14,897 nt of DNA from a bacterium UBA3756 (GTDB lineage Bacteria > Bacteroidota > Bacteroidia > Bacteroidales > Bacteroidaceae). The notes under the pieces are model-generated. The model saw nothing but the letters and a program-made list of their open reading frames with translations. It searched no databases and was not told the DNA's origin. The stretch lies in contig DFGG01000042.1 of the NCBI GenBank assembly GCA_002371695.1, positions 3,591 to 18,487 of the forward strand. Reading direction: 5' to 3'. Position 1 is the stretch's first letter. Each line of letters starts with the position of its first letter. Of this stretch, positions 6,811 to 14,082 are shown one piece after another. The position numbers were made by a program, and so were the translations under genes.

Positions 6811-7035
6811 ATGGACAAGAGAAATTTTGCGTTTGACAAGATGAACTTCATCTTACTGGCAGTAGGGATGTTCATCGTAATAGTAGGGTTCCTGCTGATG
6901 ACCGGTCCCGGTTCGACGGATACAGCCTTCGAGCCCGACATTTTCAGTGCGCGGCGTATCAAAGTGGCCCCGCTGGTATGCTTCTTCGGCTTTGTGTCGA
7001 TGATATATGCCGTAGTGCGCAAACCTAAATCGTAA
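6811..7035 (+). CDS. DUF3098 small membrane protein
   Basis: A 74-residue protein with two predicted transmembrane helices (about 12-30 and 51-69). They are joined by a short polar loop containing the family-like segment [20 protein letters not shown]3098 proteins are, as far as I recall, confined to Bacteroidota and found between ftsX and uppP; the function is unknown. The frame also allows a GTG start at 6793, but that lies inside the heptad repeat. The ATG at 6811 gives the usual repeat-to-start spacing and a typical N-terminus ([10 protein letters not shown]). The stop is 8 nt before uppP. A role in envelope or division could be guessed from context only. Confidence 0.85.
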   Translation: MDKRNFAFDKMNFILLAVGMFIVIVGFLLMTGPGSTDTAFEPDIFSARRIKVAPLVCFFGFVSMIYAVVRKPKS

Positions 7036-7043
7036 CCAGACAA

Positions 7044-7844
7044 ATGGATTGGATAGAAGCATTGATATTGGGTATTGTTCAGGGACTGACTGAATATCTG
7101 CCCGTCAGTTCGAGCGGCCATCTGGCAATCGCCTCGAATTTCTTTGGAATTAATGGCGAAGACAGCCTGATGTTTACCGTTGCCGTTCACGTAGCTACAG
7201 TGCTCTCCACACTCGTGATGCTGTGGAAGGAGATAGACTGGATCCTGAAGGGACTCTTTAAGTTTGAGATGAACGCTGAGACGAAGTACGCGCTGAATAT
7301 CCTCGTGTCGATGATACCTGTCGGCATTGTGGGCCTGTTTTTCAAGGATAAGGTGGAAGAAGCCTTTGGCTCCGGCCTGCTCGTCGTCGGTGTGATGCTG
7401 TTAGTGACGGCAGTGCTGCTGATCTTCTCCTTTTATGCCCGTCCGCGCCAGAAGGAGCGTCTCTCTCTCAGGGATGCCTTCGTGATCGGTCTGGCGCAGG
7501 CCTGTGCCGTCATGCCCGGTCTGTCGCGTTCGGGTTCAACCATCGCTACTGGCCTGATGCTGGGCAATAAGAAAGAGATGCTGGCACAGTTCTCCTTCCT
7601 GATGGTCATCCCTCCGATACTCGGTGAGGCGCTGCTGGATATCCTTAAGGCCGTGAAAGGTGAGGACGTGATGGGCGGCGTCGGGATGTTACCCTTGTGT
7701 GTGGGATTCATGGCAGCCTTTATCTCCGGTTGCTTTGCCTGCAAGCTGATGATCAACATAGTGAAGAAAGGCAAGTTGGTCTACTTTGGCATCTATTGTG
7801 CCATCGTGGGTCTGGCCATCATGATATACCAGCTGAGCCAATGA
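7044..7844 (+). CDS. uppP: Undecaprenyl-diphosphatase (BacA/UppP)
   Basis: Integral membrane phosphatase that converts undecaprenyl diphosphate to the monophosphate. This recycles the lipid carrier for peptidoglycan and surface polysaccharides, and overexpression of the family gives bacitracin resistance. It has 266 residues, as usual. The first signature is [15 protein letters not shown] at residues 13-27, with E17 matching E. coli E21 and H26 matching H30. The first Glu of the E. coli ExxxE motif is Gln here (Q13), which I recall as common in Bacteroidota. The second signature, [11 protein letters not shown] (158-168), carries the catalytic Arg R162. Hydrophobic segments cover most of the rest. 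It overlaps truB by 4 nt (ATGA), so the two are probably translationally coupled. Confidence 0.95.
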   Translation: MDWIEALILGIVQGLTEYLPVSSSGHLAIASNFFGINGEDSLMFTVAVHVATVLSTLVMLWKEIDWILKGLFKFEMNAETKYALNILVSMIPVGIVGLFFKDKVEEAFGSGLLVVGVMLLVTAVLLIFSFYARPRQKERLSLRDAFVIGLAQACAVMPGLSRSGSTIATGLMLGNKKEMLAQFSFLMVIPPILGEALLDILKAVKGEDVMGGVGMLPLCVGFMAAFISGCFACKLMINIVKKGKLVYFGIYCAIVGLAIMIYQLSQ

Positions 7845-8542
7845 ACATACAGGAAGGTGCCTATATCTACATCAACAAGCCATACCGGATGTCGAGTTTC
7901 GGGGCATTGGCCCATATCCGCTATCTGGTGTCGCGCAAGCTTCACGTCAAGCGGGTGAAGATGGGGCACGCCGGTACGCTTGACCCATTGGCAACGGGCG
8001 TGCTGATCCTTTGTACGGGCAAGGCTACCAAACAGATAGAGGCTCTTCAGTTGCATACCAAAGAATATACGGCCACCCTTCAGTTGGGCGCTACGACGGC
8101 CAGTTTCGATCGTGAGCATACGGTAGACTGCACCTATCCTACGCGCCATATCACACGGGAGCTGATAGAGCAGACGCTGCCTCAGTTCGTGGGTGACGTG
8201 ATGCAGGTGCCGCCAGTCTACTCCGCTTGTATGATAGCAGGCGACAGGGCTTACAAGATGGCCCGTAGGGGTGAGGAGGTGTCGCTTGCAGCAAAACCGA
8301 TACGAATCGACGAGATAGAGCTGACGCATTTCGATCCGGAACTGATGCAGATGAGTATCCGTGTGGTTTGTGGCAAGGGAACCTATATCCGTTCGCTGGC
8401 GCGTGACATTGGCAAAGCCCTCGGAAGCGGTGCTTTTCTGACTGCACTCTGTCGGACGAGGGTAGGGGATGTGCGCATTGAGGACTGTCTGACTTTCGAT
8501 GAGTTCCCCCAGTGGTTAGACAGAGAAGTTAAAAATGAATAG
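7841..8542 (+). CDS. truB: tRNA pseudouridine-55 synthase TruB
   Basis: Converts U55 in the T-loop of tRNAs to pseudouridine. The catalytic Asp is D48 in the signature [14 protein letters not shown] (42-55). Further family motifs are [17 protein letters not shown], the loop [21 protein letters not shown] and [13 protein letters not shown] (179-191). The protein has 233 residues and ends soon after the catalytic domain, so it lacks the PUA-like C-terminal domain of E. coli TruB (314 residues). Short forms are normal in Bacteroidota. The start is the ATG at 7841, overlapping the uppP stop. The frame is open 48 codons further upstream, but that part is the out-of-frame end of uppP and has no TruB similarity. 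Confidence 0.94.
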   Translation: MNIQEGAYIYINKPYRMSSFGALAHIRYLVSRKLHVKRVKMGHAGTLDPLATGVLILCTGKATKQIEALQLHTKEYTATLQLGATTASFDREHTVDCTYPTRHITRELIEQTLPQFVGDVMQVPPVYSACMIAGDRAYKMARRGEEVSLAAKPIRIDEIELTHFDPELMQMSIRVVCGKGTYIRSLARDIGKALGSGAFLTALCRTRVGDVRIEDCLTFDEFPQWLDREVKNE

Positions 8543-8561
8543 TAAAAAGAATAATATATAA
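8534..8561 (+). repeat. Strongly decayed heptad-like spacer before queA
   Basis: Read in 7-bp steps this stretch gives AATGAAT, AGTAAAA, AGAATAA and TATATAA, ending directly at the queA ATG (8562). Only the first two resemble the AGTGAAT unit. The truB stop (TAG, 8540-8542) spans the first unit boundary. It may be an eroded array or simply an AT-rich translation-initiation region. Confidence 0.4.
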
Positions 8562-9680
8562 ATGAAGTTATCGCAGTTTAAGTTCAAACTCCCAGAGGAG
8601 CAGGTGGCATTGGAGCCCCCTTTACATCGTGACGAGTGTCGGTTGATGGTTATTCACCGTAAGAGTGAGCGCATAGAGATGACGCGCCACGACGAGAAGG
8701 GCGAGGAGTTGAAGGACGAAGACGGAAAGCCTGTCTATCTCGACTTCCGTAACATCCTCGACTACTTCGATGAGGACGACACGTTTATATTCAATGACAC
8801 ACAGGTGTTTCCTGCCCGTCTGTATGGGACGAAGGAGAAGACCGACGCAAAGATCGAGGTGTTCCTGCTCCGCGAGCTCAATGAGGAACTCCGTCTGTGG
8901 GATGTGCTTGTAGAGCCAGCGCGCAAGATTCGTATCGGCAACAAGCTCTTCTTCGAAGATGACGGACCTATGGTGGCTGAGGTCATCGACAATACCACCA
9001 GTCGCGGGCGTACGCTGAGATTTCTTTACGACTGCCCGCACGATGAGTTCAAACGAGAGCTCTTCGCACTGGGAGCAGCCCCTCTGCCTCGCTATATCAT
9101 CGACAGACGAGAGACCCATGAGGACGATATGGCAAATTTCCAGACCATCTACGCCAAGAATGAGGGTGCGGTGACTGCTCCCTCGACGGGGTTGCACTTC
9201 AGTCGCGAACTGATGAAGCGCATGGAGATCAAGGGCATCAACTTTGCCTATATCACCTTGCATCTTGGACTGGGTAGTTTTGATAGTATTGAGGTTGAGG
9301 ACTTGACAAAGCATAAGATGAATTCTGAGCAGATGATTATTCCGCGTGAAGCCTGCGATATCGTCAACAAGACCAAGTTGGAGGGACATCGCGTCTGTGT
9401 CGTCGGCGTGAGTACAGCCCGTGCCACAGAGACGGCAGTAGGAACCGATGGACTGCTGAAGGAATACGACGGATGGACTAACAAGTTCATCTTCCCGCCT
9501 TATGAGTTTGGCCTGGCCAATGCTTTGGTGGGCAATTTCTACCATCCCGAGTCGACGATGATGATGACAGAGTGTTCTTTTGGAGGCTATGATCTGGTAT
9601 ACGATGCCTATCGGAAGGCTGTCAAGAACGGCTATAAGTTTGGCTGTTTTGGTGATGCCATGCTAATCCTCGACGATTGA
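8562..9680 (+). CDS. queA: S-adenosylmethionine:tRNA ribosyltransferase-isomerase (QueA)
   Basis: Penultimate step of queuosine synthesis: transfers and isomerises the ribosyl moiety of SAM onto 7-aminomethyl-7-deazaguanine in the tRNA wobble position, giving epoxyqueuosine. The protein has 372 residues. The start is typical (MKLSQFKFKLPEEQVALEP). FNDTQVFPARLYG (77-89) and the signature NEGAVTAPSTGLHF (200-213) follow, then TLHLGLGSF and the closing GDAML (364-368). The Bacteroidota relatives I remember are near 350 residues. The excess here is largely a charged segment at about 41-60 (TRHDEKGEELKDEDGKPVYL) that looks like a lineage-specific loop insertion. The stop TGA shares its last base with the ATG of folK, so the two are tightly coupled. 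Confidence 0.95.
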   Translation: MKLSQFKFKLPEEQVALEPPLHRDECRLMVIHRKSERIEMTRHDEKGEELKDEDGKPVYLDFRNILDYFDEDDTFIFNDTQVFPARLYGTKEKTDAKIEVFLLRELNEELRLWDVLVEPARKIRIGNKLFFEDDGPMVAEVIDNTTSRGRTLRFLYDCPHDEFKRELFALGAAPLPRYIIDRRETHEDDMANFQTIYAKNEGAVTAPSTGLHFSRELMKRMEIKGINFAYITLHLGLGSFDSIEVEDLTKHKMNSEQMIIPREACDIVNKTKLEGHRVCVVGVSTARATETAVGTDGLLKEYDGWTNKFIFPPYEFGLANALVGNFYHPESTMMMTECSFGGYDLVYDAYRKAVKNGYKFGCFGDAMLILDD

Positions 9681-10111
9681 TGCATAAGGCGTATCTCGGA
9701 TTGGGAAGTAATCTTGGCAATCGGGAGGAACTGATCAGACGGTCGGTAACTCTTATCGCAGAAAGAGCTGGCAAAGTGCTGAAACTCTCTTCGCTCATCG
9801 AGACCACTCCCTGGGGGTTCGAGTCGGAGAACAGGTTCCTCAATGGTGTTGTTCTCATCGAGACAGAACTGACACCTCGCCAATTGCTTAATGCTACGCA
9901 GCAGATAGAAAGCGAACTGGGCAAGAGAAGAAAGCATGCTACCAAGCGAAAGTCGCAATGTGTGAGGTATAGCGACCGCCCAATAGATATTGATATCCTG
10001 CTCTACGATGATCTGACGATCGATGAGCCCGACTTAAAGATACCCCATCCGCTAATGCACGAACGTGACTTCGTGATGACACCGTTAAACGAACTAATTC
10101 ATAATAACTAA
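9680..10111 (+). CDS. folK: 2-amino-4-hydroxy-6-hydroxymethyldihydropteridine pyrophosphokinase (HPPK)
   Basis: Transfers pyrophosphate from ATP to 6-hydroxymethyl-7,8-dihydropterin, the step before dihydropteroate synthase in folate synthesis. The 143 residues are a little short of E. coli FolK (about 159). Motifs are YLGLGSNLGNRE at the N-terminus, the pterin-contact segment ETTPWGFESENRFLNGVV, and the signature DRPIDIDILLYDD (99-111), with D103 and D105 as the Mg-binding pair. The start is the ATG at 9680, overlapping the queA stop by one base. A TTG one codon earlier is in frame but has nothing to support it. FolK and QueA both act on pteridine- or deazaguanine-type chemistry that traces back to GTP, but a functional reason for the pairing is only a guess. 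Confidence 0.95.
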   Translation: MHKAYLGLGSNLGNREELIRRSVTLIAERAGKVLKLSSLIETTPWGFESENRFLNGVVLIETELTPRQLLNATQQIESELGKRRKHATKRKSQCVRYSDRPIDIDILLYDDLTIDEPDLKIPHPLMHERDFVMTPLNELIHNN

Positions 10112-10123
10112 TTGACCAAGACA

Positions 10124-11593
10124 ATGAGAAAATTACTAAGTGTTGTTGTTGCTCTGCTTGCCATCTCACTGAGTGCGAGCGCAGACAATCCGTACAAGAA
10201 GTACACCCAGAACCTGCCGTTCCCAATGCCAGAAGTGAGTGCGCCCGCTATTCCTGAAACCAAGGTCTGCCTGAAGGACTTCGGTGCAGATCCTACGGGT
10301 CAGGCTCTTTCGACAGAAGCCTTTTCCAAAGCTATCGATGCACTCACAAAGCAAGGCGGGGGACATCTCATCGTTCCTGCTGGCGTGTGGCTCACCGGTC
10401 CTATTGTGCTGAAGAGCAATATAGACCTGCATCTGGAGGCTGGCGCCGTCATACAGTTTGCTGCTGACGAGACGCTCTACCCGTTGATCGATACTTCATT
10501 TGAGGGTCTTGATACCCGTCGCTGCCAGTCGCCCTTGAGTGCCAATGGTGCTACCAATATCTCTATCACAGGCGAGGGCGCTATCGATGGTAACGGAGCC
10601 TACTGGCGTCCTGTGAAGCGCTCGAAGGTGACCGATTCACATTGGAAACGACTGCTCGCCATCCCTGGAAGTAAAGAGCTCAAGAAGGGCTATTGGGTGC
10701 CCTCTGAGGGTTATGCCAAGGGTGAGCAGGGAGCCAATATGAATGTGCCCAATGCTACCACAGAGGAAGAGTGGAATGCCGTGAAGCGTTTCCTGCGTCC
10801 GGTGATGATCAGCATCGTCAAATGTAAGAATGTGCTACTTCAAGGTGTCATCTTCCAGAACTCTCCAGCATGGAACCTTCATCCGCTGATGTGTGAGAAC
10901 GTCATCATCGACAATGTACTTGTACGCAATCCGGAGTTCGCCCAGAATGGTGATGCCCTCGACTTGGAGTCCTGCAAGAACTGTCTTATCGTCAACTCCC
11001 GTTTTGATGCTGGCGACGATGGTATCTGCATCAAGAGTGGTAAGGATGCCGACGGACGTAAGCGTGGAATCCCATGCGAGAATGTGGTGGTTGACGGTTG
11101 TACGGTATTTGCCGGACATGGCGGCTTCGTTGTTGGCTCGGAGATGAGCGGTGGTGTGAAGAACTTTATGGTGAAGAACTGCCAGTTCCTCGGTACCGAT
11201 GTCGGCTTGCGCTTTAAGTCGACTCGTGGACGAGGCGGTATTGTTGAGAATATATTTATCGATGGTATATCGATGATGAACATAGTCAATGATGCCATCA
11301 CTTTCAATATGTACTATGGTGGTGTCTCTGTTGCTGAGGCTAGGGCAGCAGGAAAGACGCCAGACAACACTACAAAGATGAAGGTCGACGAGACAACCCC
11401 CATCTTCCGTAATATCAATATCCAGAATGTGGTGTGCAATGGTGCAGGACGTGCGATGGAGTTCAACGGTCTGCCGGAGATGCCTATGGATGGCATTAAT
11501 CTGAAGAATATTACAATCCGTGCCCATGAGGATGCTACTTTCACCAACTGCACGAATATCAAGCAGGAGAACGTGAAAGTCGTCGTCGAGTAG
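10124..11593 (+). CDS. Secreted glycoside hydrolase family 28 (polygalacturonase-like)
   Basis: Right-handed beta-helix enzyme of family GH28, which hydrolyses alpha-1,4-galacturonan or rhamnogalacturonan in pectin. It has 489 residues from the ATG at 10124. An earlier TTG at 10112 is in frame but would spoil the signal peptide. Residues 1-20 (MRKLLSVVVALLAISLSASA) form a Sec signal with likely cleavage before D21. The N-terminal VCLKDFGADPTGQALSTEAF is the typical opening of pectate-active helices. Catalytic motifs are all present: NGDALD with D277, DAGDDG with D298 and D299, GHGG with H332, and RFK (363-365). The gene follows folK by 12 nt with no visible promoter or SusC/SusD partners, so it may be expressed with the housekeeping operon. 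Whether it is exo- or endo-acting cannot be told. Confidence 0.92.
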   Translation: MRKLLSVVVALLAISLSASADNPYKKYTQNLPFPMPEVSAPAIPETKVCLKDFGADPTGQALSTEAFSKAIDALTKQGGGHLIVPAGVWLTGPIVLKSNIDLHLEAGAVIQFAADETLYPLIDTSFEGLDTRRCQSPLSANGATNISITGEGAIDGNGAYWRPVKRSKVTDSHWKRLLAIPGSKELKKGYWVPSEGYAKGEQGANMNVPNATTEEEWNAVKRFLRPVMISIVKCKNVLLQGVIFQNSPAWNLHPLMCENVIIDNVLVRNPEFAQNGDALDLESCKNCLIVNSRFDAGDDGICIKSGKDADGRKRGIPCENVVVDGCTVFAGHGGFVVGSEMSGGVKNFMVKNCQFLGTDVGLRFKSTRGRGGIVENIFIDGISMMNIVNDAITFNMYYGGVSVAEARAAGKTPDNTTKMKVDETTPIFRNINIQNVVCNGAGRAMEFNGLPEMPMDGINLKNITIRAHEDATFTNCTNIKQENVKVVVE

Positions 11594-11624
11594 AATCCTG
11601 TTTGACTTAATGGAAATAGGCTAG

Positions 11625-11665
11625 GCCCTGTGCAGCATTATTCATCCGAATAGTGCGCGCAGGGC
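11625..11665. terminator. Bidirectional hairpin overlapping the 3' end of radA
   Basis: The left arm 11625-11643 and right arm 11648-11665 pair around the loop ATCC. GCCCTG pairs with CAGGGC at the base and TATTC with GAATA at the tip, interrupted by one bulged A and two wobble pairs. An extra A-T/G-T step extends the base. The right arm lies inside the last codons of radA and the left arm in the gap after the GH28 gene, so one structure serves both converging transcripts. Confidence 0.7.
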
Positions 11666-13036
11666 TTCCTCGACTTTACGTACTGGGTGGAGTGTGATGT
11701 GGTACTTCTTGGGGTCGAAGCCCGACATGTTATACTTGGGGATGATGATATCGGTAAAGCCTAACTTCTCGGCTTCAGCGACTCGTTGTTCAATACGGTT
11801 CACCGGGCGCACTTCGCCAGAGAGTCCCACCTCTCCAGCCATACACCAGCCCGACTCAATCGGCGTGTCGACGTTCGAGGATAGGACGGCAGCAATGACT
11901 GAGAGATCAATGGCCAGGTCGGTTACTCGCAGGCCTCCGGCGATATTGATGAAGACGTCCTTCTGCATCAGTTTAAAGCCCACTCGCTTTTCAAGAACGG
12001 CCAATAGCATATTCAATCGGCGCTGGTCGAAACCTGTGGCTGAGCGCTGAGGTGTGCCATAGGCCGCAGAAGAGACAAGGGCCTGCGTCTCCACGAGGAA
12101 GGGACGAACGCCTTCGATGGCAGAGGAGATGGCAATGCCAGAGAGTCCCTCGTGATCCTGCGTGAGCAGAAGCTCTGAAGGATTGCTGACCTGCCGTAAG
12201 CCATTTTGCTGCATCTCGTAGATACCCAGTTCTGAAGTGGAGCCAAAGCGATTCTTTATCGACCGGAGTATGCGGTACATGTAGTGCTGGTCTCCTTCGA
12301 ATTGTATTACGGTGTCTACGATGTGTTCCAGTATCTTCGGGCCTGCAAGAGTACCTTCTTTCGTGATATGTCCGATCAATATCACTGGTACACCACTTGA
12401 TTTTGCAAAGCGGAGTAGGGCAGAGGCGCATTCGCGAACCTGGGCGATGGAACCGGCTGATGATTCCACATCCTCTGTCATGATGGTTTGGATGGAGTCG
12501 ATAATCACAAGCTCGGGTTCTTCGGCCTTGATATGATCGAAGATGGTTTCGAGGGAGTTCTCACAGAGGATCAGGAAATTGTCGTTGTTTTCACCCAGGC
12601 GTTCTGCACGCATCTTCAGTTGGTGGGCACTCTCTTCACCGCTGACGTAGAGAATGCGCTTCTCAGGGAGGCGGAGCATTGTCTGCAGTGAGAGGGTTGA
12701 CTTGCCTATACCCGGTTCTCCGCCTAAGAGGACGATGCTTCCCGGCACAAGGCCTCCGCCTAAAACGCGGTTCAGTTCTTCATCGTGCATATCGATACGA
12801 GGGTCATCATGACTGGATATATCCTTCAGACGGAGTACGCGGCCGGCCGAGGCGGCATGCTGTTGGGCAGAATGATTGTTCAGTCCTCCCCTTACTCCTC
12901 CAGACTTCAGGGCTGAAGGAGCCACCTTGATCTCCTTGAAGGTATTCCATTGCCCGCAGGCAGGGCACTTCCCTATCCACTTCGGCGACTCCTGGCCGCA
13001 GTTGGAGCATACGTATGCTATCTTGTCTTTTGCCAT
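11642..13036 (-). CDS. radA: DNA repair protein RadA (Sms)
   Basis: RecA-related, DnaB-like ATPase that promotes branch migration and processing of recombination intermediates. The 464 residues from the ATG at 13034-13036 are the usual length. Order of domains: a four-cysteine zinc finger (C10, C13, C24, C27), a variable linker (about 33-75), the ATPase core with Walker A GEPGIGKST (106-114) and Walker B ELVIIDS (175-181), the RadA-specific KNRFG motif (261-265), and a C-terminal Lon-protease-like domain (about 290-464). An upstream ATG at 13159 is in frame, but its 41 extra codons come from promoter and 9-bp repeat sequence. The -7 box lies between the two ATGs and supports the shorter protein. 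The linker segment ALKSGGVRGGLNN is encoded by unusually repeat-like DNA. It is a monocistronic gene, convergent to GH28. Confidence 0.95.
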   Translation of the reverse strand: MAKDKIAYVCSNCGQESPKWIGKCPACGQWNTFKEIKVAPSALKSGGVRGGLNNHSAQQHAASAGRVLRLKDISSHDDPRIDMHDEELNRVLGGGLVPGSIVLLGGEPGIGKSTLSLQTMLRLPEKRILYVSGEESAHQLKMRAERLGENNDNFLILCENSLETIFDHIKAEEPELVIIDSIQTIMTEDVESSAGSIAQVRECASALLRFAKSSGVPVILIGHITKEGTLAGPKILEHIVDTVIQFEGDQHYMYRILRSIKNRFGSTSELGIYEMQQNGLRQVSNPSELLLTQDHEGLSGIAISSAIEGVRPFLVETQALVSSAAYGTPQRSATGFDQRRLNMLLAVLEKRVGFKLMQKDVFINIAGGLRVTDLAIDLSVIAAVLSSNVDTPIESGWCMAGEVGLSGEVRPVNRIEQRVAEAEKLGFTDIIIPKYNMSGFDPKKYHITLHPVRKVEEALRALFG

Positions 13037-13044
13037 AACAAATG

Positions 13045-13052
13045 CAAAGGTA
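13045..13052 (-). promoter_or_regulatory. -7 promoter box for radA
   Basis: On the minus strand this reads TACCTTTG (consensus TAnnTTTG), followed by CATTTGTT and the radA ATG, again exactly 8 nt between box and start. No convincing TTG -33 element is visible. The position rules out the longer 505-codon reading frame as the main protein. Confidence 0.7.
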
Positions 13053-13073
13053 ACATTTTTTAGGCGCGGATGA

Positions 13074-13136
13074 TACGGATTAGCACAGATTTTTTGATTA
13101 TTTTGTATAAAATCCGTAAAATCCGTAAAATCCATA
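13074..13136. repeat. 9-bp repeats in inverted arrangement in the radA/lipoprotein promoter region
   Basis: On the plus strand TACGGATTA (13074-13082) and CACAGATTT (13084-13092) face three tandem copies in the opposite orientation: AAATCCGTA (13110-13118), AAATCCGTA (13119-13127) and AAATCCATA (13128-13136). All are variants of YACRGATTT, the unit also seen at 5838-5864. The array occupies most of the space between the two divergent -7 boxes (13045-13052 and 13149-13156). Confidence 0.75.
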
Positions 13137-13148
13137 GGCTTTTTTTTG

Positions 13149-13156
13149 TACCTTTG
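13149..13156 (+). promoter_or_regulatory. -7 promoter box for the lipoprotein gene
   Basis: TACCTTTG, a perfect Bacteroidota -7 box identical to the one of radA, followed by CACCGATT and ATG with the same 8-nt spacing. A run of eight T precedes it (13140-13147). The place where a -33 element would be expected is taken by the 9-bp tandem repeats. Confidence 0.7.
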
Positions 13157-13164
13157 CACCGATT

Positions 13165-14076
13165 ATGAGGAAAATACTGATAGCTTTCGTTGCCGCACTG
13201 GTGTTGTTCAGCTGCGGACAATCATACGAAGAGACCAAACGTATCACCAGAGCTCAGCGCTTGAAGATGATGCGTGAGGACTCTGCAGCCCTTAAGGTGG
13301 CAGTACTGCCTACTCTCGACTGCCTCCCCGTCTTCCTGGCCAAGGATCATCAGATGTTCGATACCGTGGTGGATATCCGGCTGAAACAGTTTACTGCACA
13401 GATGGACATCGATACGGCCCTGATGAATAAGCGTGTCGAGATAGGGGTGACCGACTTGGTCAGAGCTGAGAGGATGATGAAACTCGGCGATTCACTGCGC
13501 TATCTGACTGCTACCAATGCTTACTGGCAGTTGGTGACTAATCGCGGTGCACGTATCACCGATCTGAAGCATTTGGATGATAAGATGCTGGCGATGACGC
13601 GCTATTCTGCAACAGACCTGCTTGGCGATTTGGCTGTTGATTCGGCGAAACTGAAATCCGAACGGGTATTTCGCATCCAAGTCAACGATGTGCATATTCG
13701 TCTGAAGATGCTTGAAAACAACGAGATGGATGCACTGTTGCTGACAGAACCTCAGGCTACGGCTGCACGACTTCTGAGGCATAAGGTGATACTCGATTCT
13801 AGGAAATTGGATATCCAGTTGGGGGCTTTTGTTGCTCAGGGCAAAGGGATGGACGATGCCAAGCGTCAGCAGCAACTAAAGGTCTTCATCGATGGCTATA
13901 ATCAGGCTTGCGATTCGTTGAACAAGTACGGCTTGGGTTCATATCGTGCTCTGATTCGGAAGTATTGCCAGGCCAAGGATGCAACGGTGGCAGCTCTGCC
14001 GAAGGATCTGAAGTTTATTCGTATGACACCACCGCGAGAGAAAGATATCGAACGGGCACGGAAATGGTTGAAATAA
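13165..14076 (+). CDS. Lipoprotein with NMT1/TauA-like solute-binding fold, orphan
   Basis: A 303-residue putative periplasmic or outer-membrane lipoprotein. The signal is MRKILIAFVAALVLFSC, with C17 in a lipobox. The mature part begins after a charged linker with LKVAVLPTLDCLPVFLAKDHQMFD. This resembles the start of type II binding proteins of the NMT1/SsuA/TauA kind, where a beta strand is followed by a pocket and the phrase 'xxLAKxxxxF'. Later segments (VEIGVTDLVRAERMM, LAMTRYSATDLLGDLAVD, MDALLLTEPQATAARLL) match the domain-swap and second-lobe pattern of that fold. No ABC permease or ATPase is adjacent, so it may be a sensor or scavenger rather than a transporter subunit. The ligand is unknown. 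It has its own promoter and is followed by an unknown gene after 6 nt, probably in one operon. Confidence 0.7.
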   Translation: MRKILIAFVAALVLFSCGQSYEETKRITRAQRLKMMREDSAALKVAVLPTLDCLPVFLAKDHQMFDTVVDIRLKQFTAQMDIDTALMNKRVEIGVTDLVRAERMMKLGDSLRYLTATNAYWQLVTNRGARITDLKHLDDKMLAMTRYSATDLLGDLAVDSAKLKSERVFRIQVNDVHIRLKMLENNEMDALLLTEPQATAARLLRHKVILDSRKLDIQLGAFVAQGKGMDDAKRQQQLKVFIDGYNQACDSLNKYGLGSYRALIRKYCQAKDATVAALPKDLKFIRMTPPREKDIERARKWLK

Positions 14077-14082
14077 TTTTAG

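Noticed and set aside
7697..7840. Upstream extension of TruB by 48 codons
   Set aside because: It is the out-of-frame end of uppP; the TruB family start is at the ATGA overlap at 7841.
8622..9545. A 307-codon minus-strand frame opposite queA
   Set aside because: Antisense to conserved QueA motifs; no recognisable features.
10112..10123. TTG start for the GH28 gene
   Set aside because: The ATG at 10124 gives a clean signal peptide and normal spacing.
13074..13136. Possible CRISPR-like short repeats
   Set aside because: Units are only 9 bp and directly adjacent without spacers, so this is not a CRISPR array.
13037..13159. Upstream extension of RadA by 41 codons
   Set aside because: Its peptide (DFTDFTDF) comes from the 9-bp repeats and it begins upstream of the radA -7 box; RadA proteins start just before the zinc finger.
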